A stretch of DNA of 38,132 nucleotides from Bacteroidota bacterium (GTDB lineage Bacteria; Bacteroidota; Bacteroidia; Flavobacteriales; Flavobacteriaceae): contig QMOV01000013.1 of assembly GCA_003650305.1 (NCBI GenBank), positions 1 to 38,132 of the forward strand. Reading direction: 5' to 3'. The notes under the pieces were generated by a model. The model ran no database searches. It was not told where the DNA came from and saw nothing but the letters and a program-made list of their open reading frames with translations. Both the position numbers and the translations under genes were made by a program. Positions within the stretch are counted from its first letter, which is position 1. Each line of letters opens with the position of its first letter. Positions 22,719-31,565 of this stretch are shown here, piece by piece.

Positions 22719-24788
22719 ATGAAGACTTCATTCTATACTTTGTTCTTAACTATTTTACTAATGAGTTGCTCAAACAATACAGAAACAACTGCCATTAAAT
22801 TGTCAGCAGATAATCCATTTAATGTTGCTTTAAATGTTCCAATTGATTATGCTAATGTTACTGGAGAAGCTATTGAAGAATATGTAGATGTTACTATTAA
22901 AAATGCAACACTAGAGATTGAAACTATTAAAAATCAAAAAGACCCGACATTTGAAAATACTTTTGTAGTACTTGACAAAATAAATAACGATTTGAGCAAA
23001 GCTTACAGTAATGCTCATATGTTTTTTTGGGTTTCACCAGATTCTACTGCAAGAGCAAATGGATTAGCTGGATATCAAAAAATCGCTCCTCTGTTTACTG
23101 ATATTTATTCAGATAAAACACTCTTTAATCAGCTTGAAAAATTTGTCCAATCAGATGCTTACAAAGAATTAACTGGACATCGAAAAATTTTGGTTGATGA
23201 TGCCATAGATGGTTTTAAGCTATCAGGAGTGAATTTAAGTGATGAAAATTTAAAAAAATTCAAAACACTTAATGAAGAAATAAATAAACTTACATCTCAA
23301 TATTCAACCAATATGAATACTGCTAATCTTGTTTTGACACTAGATGAAAAAGCTTCTGAAGGGCTTCCAGAAAATTTTAAAGCTAAGTATAAAACGGATA
23401 GCAATACTTTTGAAATCCCAGTGATGCCAGCCACAAGAGGTCCAGTAATGAGCAATGCCAAAAGCGAAGAAACAAGAAAAGAGTTCACCACAAAATATTC
23501 TAATCGTGGAGCAGATAAAAATTTAGTCATCTTAGATTCTTTAATAAGTAAACGTTATCAAATAGGTAGGCTTATGGGTTTTGAGTCTTATGCTGCTTTC
23601 AATTTAAAACCTAAAATGGCAAAGAACTCAGAAACTGTATGGAATTTTATTAACGATCTTGTAGCTAAATCAAAAGATAAAGCAAAACAAGACCTTGAAA
23701 TACTTAAATCCATTAGAAATAAGGAATTAAAGGCACAAAATGACAATCCAGTAAATCCTTGGGACATTAGTTATTATAATAATCAAATATTAAAAACTCA
23801 ATTTAATGTAGATCATGAGAAGATTAGAGAGTATTTACCTATGAAAGAATGTTTGAGTGGTATGTTTGAGATTTATCAGGAATTATTAGGATTAGAATTT
23901 AGAAAAGTTGAAAACCCTTCTGTATGGCATGAAGAAATTGAAATGTATGAAGTATATGAAGGCGAAAAACTAAAAGGACATTTTTACTTGGATTTATTCC
24001 CAAGACCAAATAAAGAATCATGGTTTTATGGTGTTGGTTTAAAAAACGGAAGAATGACTTCTCAAGGTTACGAAGTTCCAGTATCAATGCTTTTAGGAAA
24101 TTTTACAAGACCAACAGAATCCTTACCTTCTTTGTTGAGTCATAGAGAGTTAAACACTTTATTTCACGAGTTTGGACATATAATAGATGGTATGTCTTAC
24201 GAAGGTGAATTTAGCTCACAAGCAGATTCTAAAAGGGATTTTGCCGAAGCTATGTCGCAAATTTTTGAAAACTGGATTTGGGATTATGACACCTTAAGTT
24301 CTTTTGCTAGACATTACGAAACTGGAGAAGTTTTATCTAAAGAGATGTTCGATAATATGCTAAATGCTAAAAATGTGTCTTCAGGACTTGGAGCTCAAAG
24401 ATCGTTAAGATCTTGTATTTATGATATGAATATATACGATAAATATAATCCTGAAAAGCAATTAGATACAGACCAGTTATGGAGAGATATTGATAAAAAC
24501 ATGGATGTAATGTCAAGTTATATTGAAGGAACTCATCCTCAAGCCAGTTGGATTCATATTAATACGCATCCTGTGTATTATTATGGGTATTTATGGTCTG
24601 AAGTATTTGCACAAGATATGTTTACAGTGTTTGAGAAAAACGGACTTAAAGATGCAGAAACAGGATTACGTTATCGAAAACTAATTCTGGCTAATGGAAG
24701 CCAGAGAGATGTTTTAGAAGCTGTCGAAGAATTTTTAGGAAGACCTTCAAACAATGAAGCTTATATTAAAAGTTTGGGCTTAAAATAG
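22719..24788 (+). CDS. dcp: M3-family peptidyl-dipeptidase lipoprotein (Dcp-like)
   Basis: 689-residue zinc metallopeptidase that removes C-terminal dipeptides from oligopeptides. MKTSFYTLFLTILLMSC is a lipoprotein signal (Cys17), so it works in the periplasm or at the membrane. The long helical N-terminal half leads to the catalytic HEFGH motif (His483, Glu484, His487), with the third zinc ligand Glu in FAEAMSQIFENW about 27 residues on. The substrate-binding Gly/Tyr loop HPVYYYGYLWSE is present near the C-terminus. Length fits Dcp/OpdA. It converges on rlmH with one base between the stops. Confidence 0.95.
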   Translation: MKTSFYTLFLTILLMSCSNNTETTAIKLSADNPFNVALNVPIDYANVTGEAIEEYVDVTIKNATLEIETIKNQKDPTFENTFVVLDKINNDLSKAYSNAHMFFWVSPDSTARANGLAGYQKIAPLFTDIYSDKTLFNQLEKFVQSDAYKELTGHRKILVDDAIDGFKLSGVNLSDENLKKFKTLNEEINKLTSQYSTNMNTANLVLTLDEKASEGLPENFKAKYKTDSNTFEIPVMPATRGPVMSNAKSEETRKEFTTKYSNRGADKNLVILDSLISKRYQIGRLMGFESYAAFNLKPKMAKNSETVWNFINDLVAKSKDKAKQDLEILKSIRNKELKAQNDNPVNPWDISYYNNQILKTQFNVDHEKIREYLPMKECLSGMFEIYQELLGLEFRKVENPSVWHEEIEMYEVYEGEKLKGHFYLDLFPRPNKESWFYGVGLKNGRMTSQGYEVPVSMLLGNFTRPTESLPSLLSHRELNTLFHEFGHIIDGMSYEGEFSSQADSKRDFAEAMSQIFENWIWDYDTLSSFARHYETGEVLSKEMFDNMLNAKNVSSGLGAQRSLRSCIYDMNIYDKYNPEKQLDTDQLWRDIDKNMDVMSSYIEGTHPQASWIHINTHPVYYYGYLWSEVFAQDMFTVFEKNGLKDAETGLRYRKLILANGSQRDVLEAVEEFLGRPSNNEAYIKSLGLK

Positions 24789-24789
24789 T

Positions 24790-25263
24790 TTATCGATGAT
24801 GATAAGGTTCGTTTTGTAAAATAGTAAAACTTCGATACAATTGTTCTATAAAAAATAAGCGTACCATTTGGTGAGAAAATGTCATTTTAGAAAGCGAAAT
24901 TTTCCCCTGCGCTTTATTGTAAACCTCTTGCGAAAAACCATAAGGACCACCAATTACAAAGACAAGTTGCTTAATACCAGAATTCATATGCTCTTGAAGG
25001 TAATTGGAAAACTCAACAGAATTTAATTGTTTTCCGTTTTCATCCAGTAAAATTAAAGCATCAGTAGTATTGAGTTTGCGTAGAATAAGTTAGCCTTCTT
25101 TTTGCTCTTGTTGCGCTTCAGTTAAATTTTTAGAGTTTTTTAAATCTGGAATAATCTCCAAATTTAACTTTATATAAAACCCTAGACGTTTTGTATAGTC
25201 TTCTATTAGTTGTAGTAGCTGCTTGTTATCTGTTTTGCCAATTGCTATGAGTTTGATTGTCAT
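24790..25263 (-). pseudogene. rlmH: rlmH with an in-frame premature stop
   Basis: RlmH methylates pseudouridine 1915 of 23S rRNA (helix 69). The minus strand from ATG 25263 reads MTIKLIAIGKTDNKQLLQLI ... EAQQEQKEG, then TAA at 25092-25090 (codon 58), then continues in the same frame LILRKLNTTDALILLDENGK ... FVIGGPYGFSQEV ... MVRLFFIEQLYRSFTILQN and ends EPYHHR. With the stop ignored the product is 157 residues, the normal RlmH length, with the SPOUT knot and SAM-binding glycines intact. The expected codon is GAA (EGE), so one G-to-T change explains the stop. No good restart codon follows before residue 92. Either a recent loss of function, a stop tolerated by readthrough, or a sequencing error. 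Confidence 0.9.
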
Positions 25264-25270
25264 AAGACAA

Positions 25271-25320
25271 AATTACGATTTTAGATTTATTAATTCGTAA
25301 CTCGTAATTCGTAATTCAAA
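25271..25320. repeat. Heptamer tandem (NTCGTAA) between rlmH and nadC
   Basis: TTACGATTTTAGATTTA on the left and three consecutive heptamers TTCGTAA, CTCGTAA, TTCGTAA at 25294-25314 on the right, forming inverted arms. This is the same family as the insert in the riboswitch. Confidence 0.7.
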
Positions 25321-25354
25321 AATCAATTCCTATTTTAGCATTAAAGTAAATTAC

Positions 25355-26215
25355 ATGATAAGTTCAGAGCAATTTGAAAAAGAAATAGAATTAATAATTG
25401 CAAATGCTATACGAGAAGATGTTGGTGATGGCGACCATAGTTCTTTGGCTTGTATTCCTAAAAATGCAAAAGGAAAAGCAAAGCTCTTGGTTAAGGATAA
25501 AGGTATAATTGCAGGTATCGAATTTGCTAAACAAGTATTTGCTTATATAGATAAAAACTTAATTATAGAAACACTTATTGAAGATGGAAGCAAAGTAAAC
25601 TATGGAGATATTGCGTTTTATGTAGAAGGTGCTTCGCAATCCATTCTAAAAGCAGAACGTTTGGTGCTAAATGCTATGCAACGTATGAGTGCAATAGCCA
25701 CCAAAACAAGAATTTTTATCGATTTATTAGATGGTACAAACACTAAAATTTTGGACACTCGTAAAACAACACCAGGAATTCGTGCTCTCGAAAAATGGGC
25801 TGTAAAAATTGGAGGAGGAGAGAACCATCGATTTGCATTGTACGATATGATAATGCTTAAAGATAACCACATTGATTTTGCAGGTGGAATTACCAAAGCG
25901 ATTAATAAGACAAAGCAATATTTAAAAGATACCAACAGAAATTTAAAAATTATTGTCGAAGCCAGAAACCTTAAGGAGATTGAAGAAATTTTGCAAAACG
26001 AAGGTATCTATCGTATTTTAATAGATAACTTTAATTTTGAAGACACACGTAAAGCGGTTCATCTAATAGGCAATAAATGCTTAACCGAATCGTCTGGAGG
26101 AATTAACGAAAATACAGCTAGGCAATATGCCAATTGTGGTGTGGATTATATTTCTAGCGGAGCATTAACACATTCGGTATATAATATGGATTTAAGTTTA
26201 AAAGCGGTAAATTAG
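25355..26215 (+). CDS. nadC: Nicotinate-nucleotide pyrophosphorylase (quinolinate phosphoribosyltransferase)
   Basis: 286-residue enzyme of de novo NAD synthesis that converts quinolinate and PRPP to nicotinate mononucleotide, releasing CO2. Family landmarks: EDVGDGDHSSLACIP near the N-terminus, LNAMQRMSAIATKT, the active-site stretch ILDTRKTTPGIRALEKWAVK, then GGGENHRFALYDMIMLKDNH, and the phosphate loop ESSGGINENTARQYANCGVD with ISSGALTHS. All key basic residues (Arg in DTRKTTPG, His in ENHR, Lys in LKDNH) are present. ATG 25355 gives the expected length. Confidence 0.97.
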   Translation: MISSEQFEKEIELIIANAIREDVGDGDHSSLACIPKNAKGKAKLLVKDKGIIAGIEFAKQVFAYIDKNLIIETLIEDGSKVNYGDIAFYVEGASQSILKAERLVLNAMQRMSAIATKTRIFIDLLDGTNTKILDTRKTTPGIRALEKWAVKIGGGENHRFALYDMIMLKDNHIDFAGGITKAINKTKQYLKDTNRNLKIIVEARNLKEIEEILQNEGIYRILIDNFNFEDTRKAVHLIGNKCLTESSGGINENTARQYANCGVDYISSGALTHSVYNMDLSLKAVN

Positions 26216-26219
26216 TATT

Positions 26220-26317
26220 CAGTCGCAGTAACCAGTTAGCAGTAACCAATAAAAATGTATAATCTAATGTTAACAACTTGACAACTTAATATCTTAACAA
26301 CATACGACTTAACAACA
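26220..26317. repeat. Degenerate tandem repeats downstream of nadC
   Basis: Two near-copies of CAGT-GCAGTAACCA (26220-26248) are followed by several copies of a CTTAACAAC-like unit (26269-26317) ending just before the YihY start at 26326. AT-rich simple repeats; no gene. Confidence 0.6.
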
Positions 26318-26325
26318 AACAATGA

Positions 26326-27264
26326 ATGACCAAAACAATAGAAGATAAGCTGAGTAAAATTCCCATAGTTAATGTTTTAGTTTCGTTTCTAAAGAGAATA
26401 AAACTTCTAGGACTTGAAGGATTATCGCTTTACGATTTGCTCGAAATGTATGTAATAGGTATTGTAAAAGGTACTTTAACATCACGTGCAGGAGCAATTG
26501 CGTTTAGCTTTTTTACTGCAATCTTTCCGTTTTTAATTTTTATTTTAATCTTAATACCTTACATACCAAAAGAAAATTTTCAAGCGGAGTTTTTAGTGTT
26601 TTTAGAATCTTTCTTACCACCAAATACATCCGAATTTTTTATCACTAATATTTTTGAAGATATAGAAAACACAAATAGAGGAGGCTTGTTGTCATCTGTG
26701 TTTTTATTGTCAATTTTTTTAATGGCAAATGGAGTTAATGCTGTGTTTACTGGTTTTGAAACCTCGTATCACGCTCGTTTTAATCGTAATGTTTTTAAAC
26801 AATACTTCTATGCCTTAGGAATAGCTATTATTTTGGCTTTGTTGCTCATTGTAACTGTAATAGTATTGGGTTATTTCGAGATTTATATCATTCAAAATTT
26901 GGAAGAACATGGTTATCTCAAAGAGGCACAAGGACAAACTGGACTTGTATTAGCAAAATATTTGTTTTTCGTAATAATGTTATATATTTCCACTTCAATT
27001 TTATATTATTTTGGTACTAAAGAAGGTAGGCATTCAAAGTTCTTTTCAATTGGAGCTTTATTTACAACATTACTAATATTGCTTACATCTTATTTATTCG
27101 GAATCTATATTGAAAACTTTTCGCAGTATAATGAATTGTATGGTTCTATTGGAGCGCTTTTAATTTTGCTAATATATATTTGGTTAAACTCTAATATTTT
27201 ATTGCTTGGTTTTGAACTAAATGCGTCTTTAAATCGTTTAAAAAAGAAAACTAAATTGCAATGA
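26326..27264 (+). CDS. YihY/BrkB-family inner-membrane protein
   Basis: 312 residues with about six transmembrane helices. The conserved family start GTLTSRAGAIAFSFFTAIFP (about 50-69) includes the ALAFF-like motif, followed by long helical loops and the helix clusters around 170-200, 205-225, 235-260 and 270-298 (GSIGALLILLIYIWLNSNIL, then GFELNASLNR). Formerly called RNase BN, but that activity belongs to a different protein; the YihY family's function is uncertain (possibly a transporter). It overlaps the DUF2147 gene by four bases (ATGA), so the two are co-translated. Confidence 0.93.
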   Translation: MTKTIEDKLSKIPIVNVLVSFLKRIKLLGLEGLSLYDLLEMYVIGIVKGTLTSRAGAIAFSFFTAIFPFLIFILILIPYIPKENFQAEFLVFLESFLPPNTSEFFITNIFEDIENTNRGGLLSSVFLLSIFLMANGVNAVFTGFETSYHARFNRNVFKQYFYALGIAIILALLLIVTVIVLGYFEIYIIQNLEEHGYLKEAQGQTGLVLAKYLFFVIMLYISTSILYYFGTKEGRHSKFFSIGALFTTLLILLTSYLFGIYIENFSQYNELYGSIGALLILLIYIWLNSNILLLGFELNASLNRLKKKTKLQ

Positions 27265-27683
27265 AAAGAGTAGCACTTCTATTTTTGGTGTTTATTTTAC
27301 CATTTATTGTGTCTTCACAAGACATAATAGGAAAATGGAAAACCATTGACGGACAAACTGGAAAAGAAAAAGCAATAGTAGAAATTTATAAAGAAGGTGA
27401 AATTTTTTTTGGAAAAATTACTGAAATATTACAATCTGAAGATAAAAATGTCTTATGCGAAAAATGTGAAGGTATTGAAAAAAACAAACCAGTTTTAGGA
27501 TTGGTATTAATAAAAAACATGCTTAAAGATGGTAAATACTACCGAAAAGGAACCATTTTTGATCCAGAGTATGGTAAGAAATTTAGATGTAGATTAAAAC
27601 TAACAGATGATCCAGATATATTGCAAGTTAGAGGTTATGTGGCATTTTTATATGCATCCCAATATTGGCATCGAGTAAAATAA
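27261..27683 (+). CDS. DUF2147-family exported protein
   Basis: 140 residues with signal peptide MKRVALLFLVFILPFIVSSQ. The mature part follows the DUF2147 pattern: DIIGKWKTIDGQTGKEKAIV, IYKEGEIFFGKITEI, a Cys pair (VLCEKCEG), GLVLIKNMLKDGKYYRKGTI, DPEYGKKFRCRLKL and a terminal LQVRGYVAFLYASQYWHRV. It is a small lipocalin-like beta protein of unknown function. The start overlaps the YihY stop (ATGA), and a terminator follows 17 bases after its stop. Confidence 0.92.
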   Translation: MKRVALLFLVFILPFIVSSQDIIGKWKTIDGQTGKEKAIVEIYKEGEIFFGKITEILQSEDKNVLCEKCEGIEKNKPVLGLVLIKNMLKDGKYYRKGTIFDPEYGKKFRCRLKLTDDPDILQVRGYVAFLYASQYWHRVK

Positions 27684-27700
27684 TAAGTCATAATTGTTGA

Positions 27701-27728
27701 AAACCACTTTAATAAAAGTGGTTTTTTT
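27701..27728 (+). terminator. Intrinsic terminator after DUF2147
   Basis: AAACCACTTT-AATA-AAAGTGGTTT (27701-27724) followed by a seven-T run. It closes the nadC/YihY/DUF2147 block and sits immediately before priA. Confidence 0.9.
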
Positions 27729-27740
27729 ATGGAAACATTT

Positions 27741-27748
27741 TACCTTTG
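27741..27748 (+). promoter_or_regulatory. -7 promoter box for priA
   Basis: TACCTTTG matches TAnnTTTG and lies only 5 bases before the ATG at 27754. If used, the transcript would be leaderless or nearly so. No -33 partner is obvious, since the terminator occupies that position. Confidence 0.35.
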
Positions 27749-27753
27749 AAGCA

Positions 27754-30210
27754 ATGCAGTATTTTATAGATGTCATACTTCCAATTCCTCTAGAGCGTCT
27801 TTTTACTTATAGTATTACAAGAGCTGAACACGGTTTTATAAAGCCAGGAATGCGAGTTGCTGTGCCTTTTGGTAAGAATAAGATTTATACAGCATTGGTT
27901 TATAATTCACATCAAAACCAGCCAGAAGTATATGAAGCAAAGGCAATTCATCAAATATTAGACGATTATCCTATAGTAAATGATTATCAAATTAAGTTAT
28001 GGTCTTGGATTTCTAAATATTATATGTGCACATTAGGAGATGTGCTGCGAGCAGCTTTACCAAGTGCTTTTTTATTAGAAAGTGAAACTATAATAAGTAA
28101 GAATGAACATGCTAATATTGAAGATTCAAAATTAAAAGATGATGAATTTTTAGTGTATGAAGCCTTGCAGCATCAATCTGCTTTAAAAGTAAATGAAATA
28201 AGTAATATCCTAGATAAAAGTAATATTCTTCCTGTTTTAAAACGTTTATTAGAAAAGAAAACCATTGTTGTAGAAGAAGAAATTTTTGAAAAATACAAAC
28301 CCAAATTAGTTAGATATGTTAAGCTGAATACTAATTACTCTTCAGATGAAGCCTTACATCGATTATTAGAAAATTTAACCAGAGCTCCAAAACAAAGTGC
28401 TGTAGTTATTGCATTATTTTCTTTAACTGCAAACAAAAGTAAACCAATAAAAGTTTCGGAATTGTTAACAAGGAGTAATGCATCTTCAGCACAAATTAAA
28501 ACGCTTATTGATAAGCAAATTCTTGAAGAATATTTTATTCAAACTGATAGAATTCAATATTCAGGAGCCGAAAATGAATCAATAAAAACATTAAATTTAT
28601 ATCAAGAAAATACTTTAAATGAGGTAATCCAATCATTTAAAAAACATGATGTTACATTACTTCATGGTGTAACTTCTTCAGGAAAAACAGAACTCTATGT
28701 AAAATTAATAGATGAGGTTTTAAAATCAGGCAAGCAAGTTTTGTATTTATTGCCAGAGATAGCATTGACTACACAGTTAGTAAATCGTTTGCAACATTAT
28801 TTTGGAGAACAAGTAGCTGTTTATCATTCCAAATATTCGTTAAACGAACGTGTAGAAGTTTGGAATCAAGTCTTGAATAATTTAGATAAAGCAAGAATAA
28901 TTTTAGGTGCAAGGTCTTCAGTATTTTTACCTTTTAATAATTTAGGATTAATAATTGTTGACGAAGAACATGAGCTGTCTTATAAACAGTTTGATCCAGC
29001 TCCTCGTTATCACGCAAGGGATACTGCAATAGTTTTAGCAAGTTTATTTAATGCTAAAACTCTTTTAGGTTCTGCTACACCAAGTATAGAAAGCTATTTT
29101 AACGCTACTAAAGCTAAAAAATACGGTTTTGCCAAACTTAATAGACGCTATAATGATATTTTAATGCCGGAAATAGAATTGGTAGATATTAAAGATAAAC
29201 ACAAACGTAAACGCATGAAAGGTCATTTTAGCGATAGATTAATTGAAGAAATGACAGTCGCTTTACAAGAAGACCAACAAATTATTTTGTTTCAGAATCG
29301 TCGTGGGTTTTCCCCAATTGTGGAGTGTACTACATGTGGTCATTCACCACAATGTCCAAATTGTGATGTGAGTTTAACTTATCATCAATTTAAGAACCAA
29401 TTACGTTGTCATTATTGTGGTTATAATATGAGTATGTTGCTAAATTGTTTGGCTTGTGGTAGTGTAGATTTAGATAGCAAAGGTTTTGGTACAGAGCAAA
29501 TTGAAGAAGAAGTAAAGACACTCTTTCCCGATTATAAAGTTGGAAGAATGGATTTGGATACTACAAGAGGCAAGTATGGTTATGAAAAAATAATTACTGC
29601 TTTTGAGCAGCATGAGATTGACATTTTGGTTGGCACACAAATGCTAACTAAAGGGTTGGACTTTAGAAATGTTAAACTGGTAGGTATTATGAATGCTGAT
29701 AACATGCTTAATTTTCCTGATTTTAGAGCTCATGAGCGTAGTTTTCAGTTAATGTTACAAGTTGCAGGTAGAGCAGGTAGAACTGCTGAAAGAGGTAAGG
29801 TTTTAATACAAACGTATAATCCGTATCATAAAATTTTGCAGCAGGTTTCAAATAATGATTATATATCTATGTTTAATGAGCAGTTAGATGAGCGCTGCAA
29901 TTATAAATATCCACCAATTTTTAGATTGATTAAAATTACATTAAAGCATAGAGAATATAATAAAGTAAATGTTGGAGCAGATTGGTTAGCAAAATCGCTA
30001 AAACAAATATTTAACACCAATGTTTTAGGTCCAGAATTTCCTCCAATATCGAGAATTAGGAATCAATATCATAAAAATATTCTGATAAAAATTCCAGATA
30101 ATCAATCGCTTTCAAAAACAAAAGAAGCCATTCTTAAGATAAAGAATAGCTTCATGAGTGTTAAAGATTTTCGTCCGATTAGAGTAATTTTAAATGTCGA
30201 TAATTATTAG
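27754..30210 (+). CDS. priA: Primosomal protein N' (PriA helicase)
   Basis: 818-residue DNA helicase that restarts stalled replication forks. I start at ATG 27754 (MQYFIDVILPIPL, matching the family N-terminus); an open frame 20 codons longer runs through the terminator hairpin and is not credible. Motifs: Walker A GVTSSGKTE (305-313), DEEH (403-406), LGSATPS, and the zinc-binding Cys cluster CTTCGHSPQCPNC and CHYCGYNMSMLLNCLACG (about 525-570), which is complete with eight Cys. Helicase motifs V/VI are visible in GTQMLTKGLDF and QVAGRAGR. Length is normal for Bacteroidota PriA. Confidence 0.97.
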   Translation: MQYFIDVILPIPLERLFTYSITRAEHGFIKPGMRVAVPFGKNKIYTALVYNSHQNQPEVYEAKAIHQILDDYPIVNDYQIKLWSWISKYYMCTLGDVLRAALPSAFLLESETIISKNEHANIEDSKLKDDEFLVYEALQHQSALKVNEISNILDKSNILPVLKRLLEKKTIVVEEEIFEKYKPKLVRYVKLNTNYSSDEALHRLLENLTRAPKQSAVVIALFSLTANKSKPIKVSELLTRSNASSAQIKTLIDKQILEEYFIQTDRIQYSGAENESIKTLNLYQENTLNEVIQSFKKHDVTLLHGVTSSGKTELYVKLIDEVLKSGKQVLYLLPEIALTTQLVNRLQHYFGEQVAVYHSKYSLNERVEVWNQVLNNLDKARIILGARSSVFLPFNNLGLIIVDEEHELSYKQFDPAPRYHARDTAIVLASLFNAKTLLGSATPSIESYFNATKAKKYGFAKLNRRYNDILMPEIELVDIKDKHKRKRMKGHFSDRLIEEMTVALQEDQQIILFQNRRGFSPIVECTTCGHSPQCPNCDVSLTYHQFKNQLRCHYCGYNMSMLLNCLACGSVDLDSKGFGTEQIEEEVKTLFPDYKVGRMDLDTTRGKYGYEKIITAFEQHEIDILVGTQMLTKGLDFRNVKLVGIMNADNMLNFPDFRAHERSFQLMLQVAGRAGRTAERGKVLIQTYNPYHKILQQVSNNDYISMFNEQLDERCNYKYPPIFRLIKITLKHREYNKVNVGADWLAKSLKQIFNTNVLGPEFPPISRIRNQYHKNILIKIPDNQSLSKTKEAILKIKNSFMSVKDFRPIRVILNVDNY

Positions 30211-30311
30211 TGAAACTCAATTTACAGGAGTCAATTAAGACGAACTGAAAATTGTAAGTTGAACTAATTCCGCTAAAAAGCGGAATAACAATCAATAGTA
30301 TTTCTACTTCA
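30211..30311. repeat. Two hairpins between convergent priA and LytTR genes
   Basis: TCAATTTACA (30217-30226) pairs with TGTAAGTTGA (30253-30262), one wobble. ATTCCGCT-AAAA-AGCGGAAT (30267-30286) is perfect. Neither has a T-run, so they look more like a dispersed repeat than a classical terminator; a related TTTCCGC-TTTT-GCGGAAA is at 36180-36197. Confidence 0.6.
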
Positions 30312-31007
30312 TTAAATATTATTTAAAGCATCCACTAATTGAGTCTTTTTATTTCTACTTAAAGGAATTTCGTAAGCACCAACTTCAACATTTTTACTGT
30401 TAAAGCGATCTATTTTGTCTAAATTCACAATATAAGATTTATGAATTCTTAAAAATTTATCATCTGGTAATTCAGCTTCAAAAGCTTTCATAGTAGATAA
30501 TACGACGAGGCTATTTTCTTCGGTTACTAATTTTACATAGTCACCAAGTGCTTCAATCCATTTTATATCATTAATATAAACTTTACGTTTTTTAAGATTA
30601 CTTTTTACAAAGATGTGCTCTCCATCGGTTTCATTAAAATCGAGTGTAAGCTTATGCTGTTCTAAAGCTTTATCGACTGCAGTATTAAAGCGCTCTCTGG
30701 TAATAGGCTTGTGTAAATAATCGGTAGCATCGTAATTAAATGCTTTAAATGCATATTCTGTTTTACCAGTTACAAAAATAATTTGGGGTTGATTATTTAG
30801 TACATCTAGTAATTCGAATCCATTTAAAACAGGCATTTCAATATCTAAAAAGATTAAATCTACTTTGTGGGTATTAAGGCCGTTTTTCGTTTCCAGGGCA
30901 CTGCTATATTCTGCAATCAAGTTTAAAGAAGGGTTATTCTCTACTAACTTGACAATAGATAAGCGTTGGATTGCGGAGTCATCTACAACAACACAGTTTA
31001 AAGTCAT
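30312..31007 (-). CDS. LytTR-family response regulator
   Basis: 231-residue transcription regulator. The receiver domain (1-120) opens with MTLNCVVVDDSAIQRLSIVK (acidic pocket VDD), carries the phospho-acceptor Asp in IFLDIEMPVL (about residue 55), and the switch Thr/Lys in FVTGKTEYAFKAF. The C-terminal LytTR DNA-binding domain (about 130-228) shows KRKVYINDIKWIEALGDYVK, FLRIHKSYIVNLDKIDRF and the terminal PLSRNKKTQLVDAL. The matching sensor kinase (often a short two-helix histidine kinase in this phylum) is not in the window. Targets are unknown. Confidence 0.95.
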   Translation of the reverse strand: MTLNCVVVDDSAIQRLSIVKLVENNPSLNLIAEYSSALETKNGLNTHKVDLIFLDIEMPVLNGFELLDVLNNQPQIIFVTGKTEYAFKAFNYDATDYLHKPITRERFNTAVDKALEQHKLTLDFNETDGEHIFVKSNLKKRKVYINDIKWIEALGDYVKLVTEENSLVVLSTMKAFEAELPDDKFLRIHKSYIVNLDKIDRFNSKNVEVGAYEIPLSRNKKTQLVDALNNI

Positions 31008-31143
31008 AACATTTATAGTTTTTAGGTTAAGATATCGACAATAGTACGAAATATTCCGTTAAAAACCAAAAAACATCGACAAAGTGTTTGTTTTAACAAA
31101 AATTTAACATTTATAATAGCCCTTAAAATTAAAATTGAAAAGG

Positions 31144-31174
31144 TTGTTAAAGCCATTAATAATAAGTATTTTTG
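31144..31174 (+). promoter_or_regulatory. Promoter of the rpsF-rpsR-rplI operon
   Basis: TTG (31144-31146), a 20-base spacer and TATTTTTG (31167-31174). This is the best -33/-7 pair in the window; transcription should start about 25 bases before rpsF. Confidence 0.75.
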
Positions 31175-31206
31175 CACCCAATTTTAAATAATTAAAACCG
31201 ATTTTT

Positions 31207-31563
31207 ATGAATCATTACGAAACTGTTTTCATCTTAAATCCCGTTTTATCTGAAGTTCAGATAAAGGAAACAGTAAAGAAATACGAAGATTTTCTTGTTT
31301 CTAAAGGTGCAAAGATGATATCCAAAGAGGATTGGGGTCTAAAAAAATTAGCTTACCCAATTCAAAACAAAAAAAGTGGCTTTTACCACTTATTCGAATT
31401 TACTGCCTCTGGAGATGTAATTAATCCGTTAGAAGTAGAGTTCAGACGTGAAGAACGTTTTATGCGTTACTTAACTGTTAAATTAGACAAACATGCCATT
31501 TCTTGGGCTGAAAGAAGAAGAGTTAAACTTAAAGAAAAAGCAAAAGCAAAAGCTAAAGCGTAG
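31207..31563 (+). CDS. rpsF: 30S ribosomal protein S6
   Basis: 118 residues, first gene of the conserved S6-S18-L9 operon. [20 protein letters not shown] is the classic S6 start, followed by [25 protein letters not shown] and [17 protein letters not shown] Lys/Ala-rich tail ([11 protein letters not shown]) extends the C-terminus. S6 binds S18 on the platform of the small subunit. It is followed by rpsR after two bases. Confidence 0.98.
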   Translation: MNHYETVFILNPVLSEVQIKETVKKYEDFLVSKGAKMISKEDWGLKKLAYPIQNKKSGFYHLFEFTASGDVINPLEVEFRREERFMRYLTVKLDKHAISWAERRRVKLKEKAKAKAKA

Positions 31564-31565
31564 TT

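Noticed and set aside
24790-24987. A separate 65-residue gene
   Set aside because: It is the C-terminal third of rlmH, in frame with the upstream part; an internal Met is not a credible start.
26220-26317. CRISPR-like array downstream of nadC
   Set aside because: Units are short, degenerate and without unique spacers of constant length; no cas genes nearby.
27694-27753. Extended priA start 20 codons upstream
   Set aside because: The extension is encoded by the terminator hairpin and T-run and does not match the family N-terminus.
30267-30286. Strong terminator between priA and the LytTR gene
   Set aside because: The hairpin is perfect but there is no T-run on either strand; it fits a dispersed repeat better.
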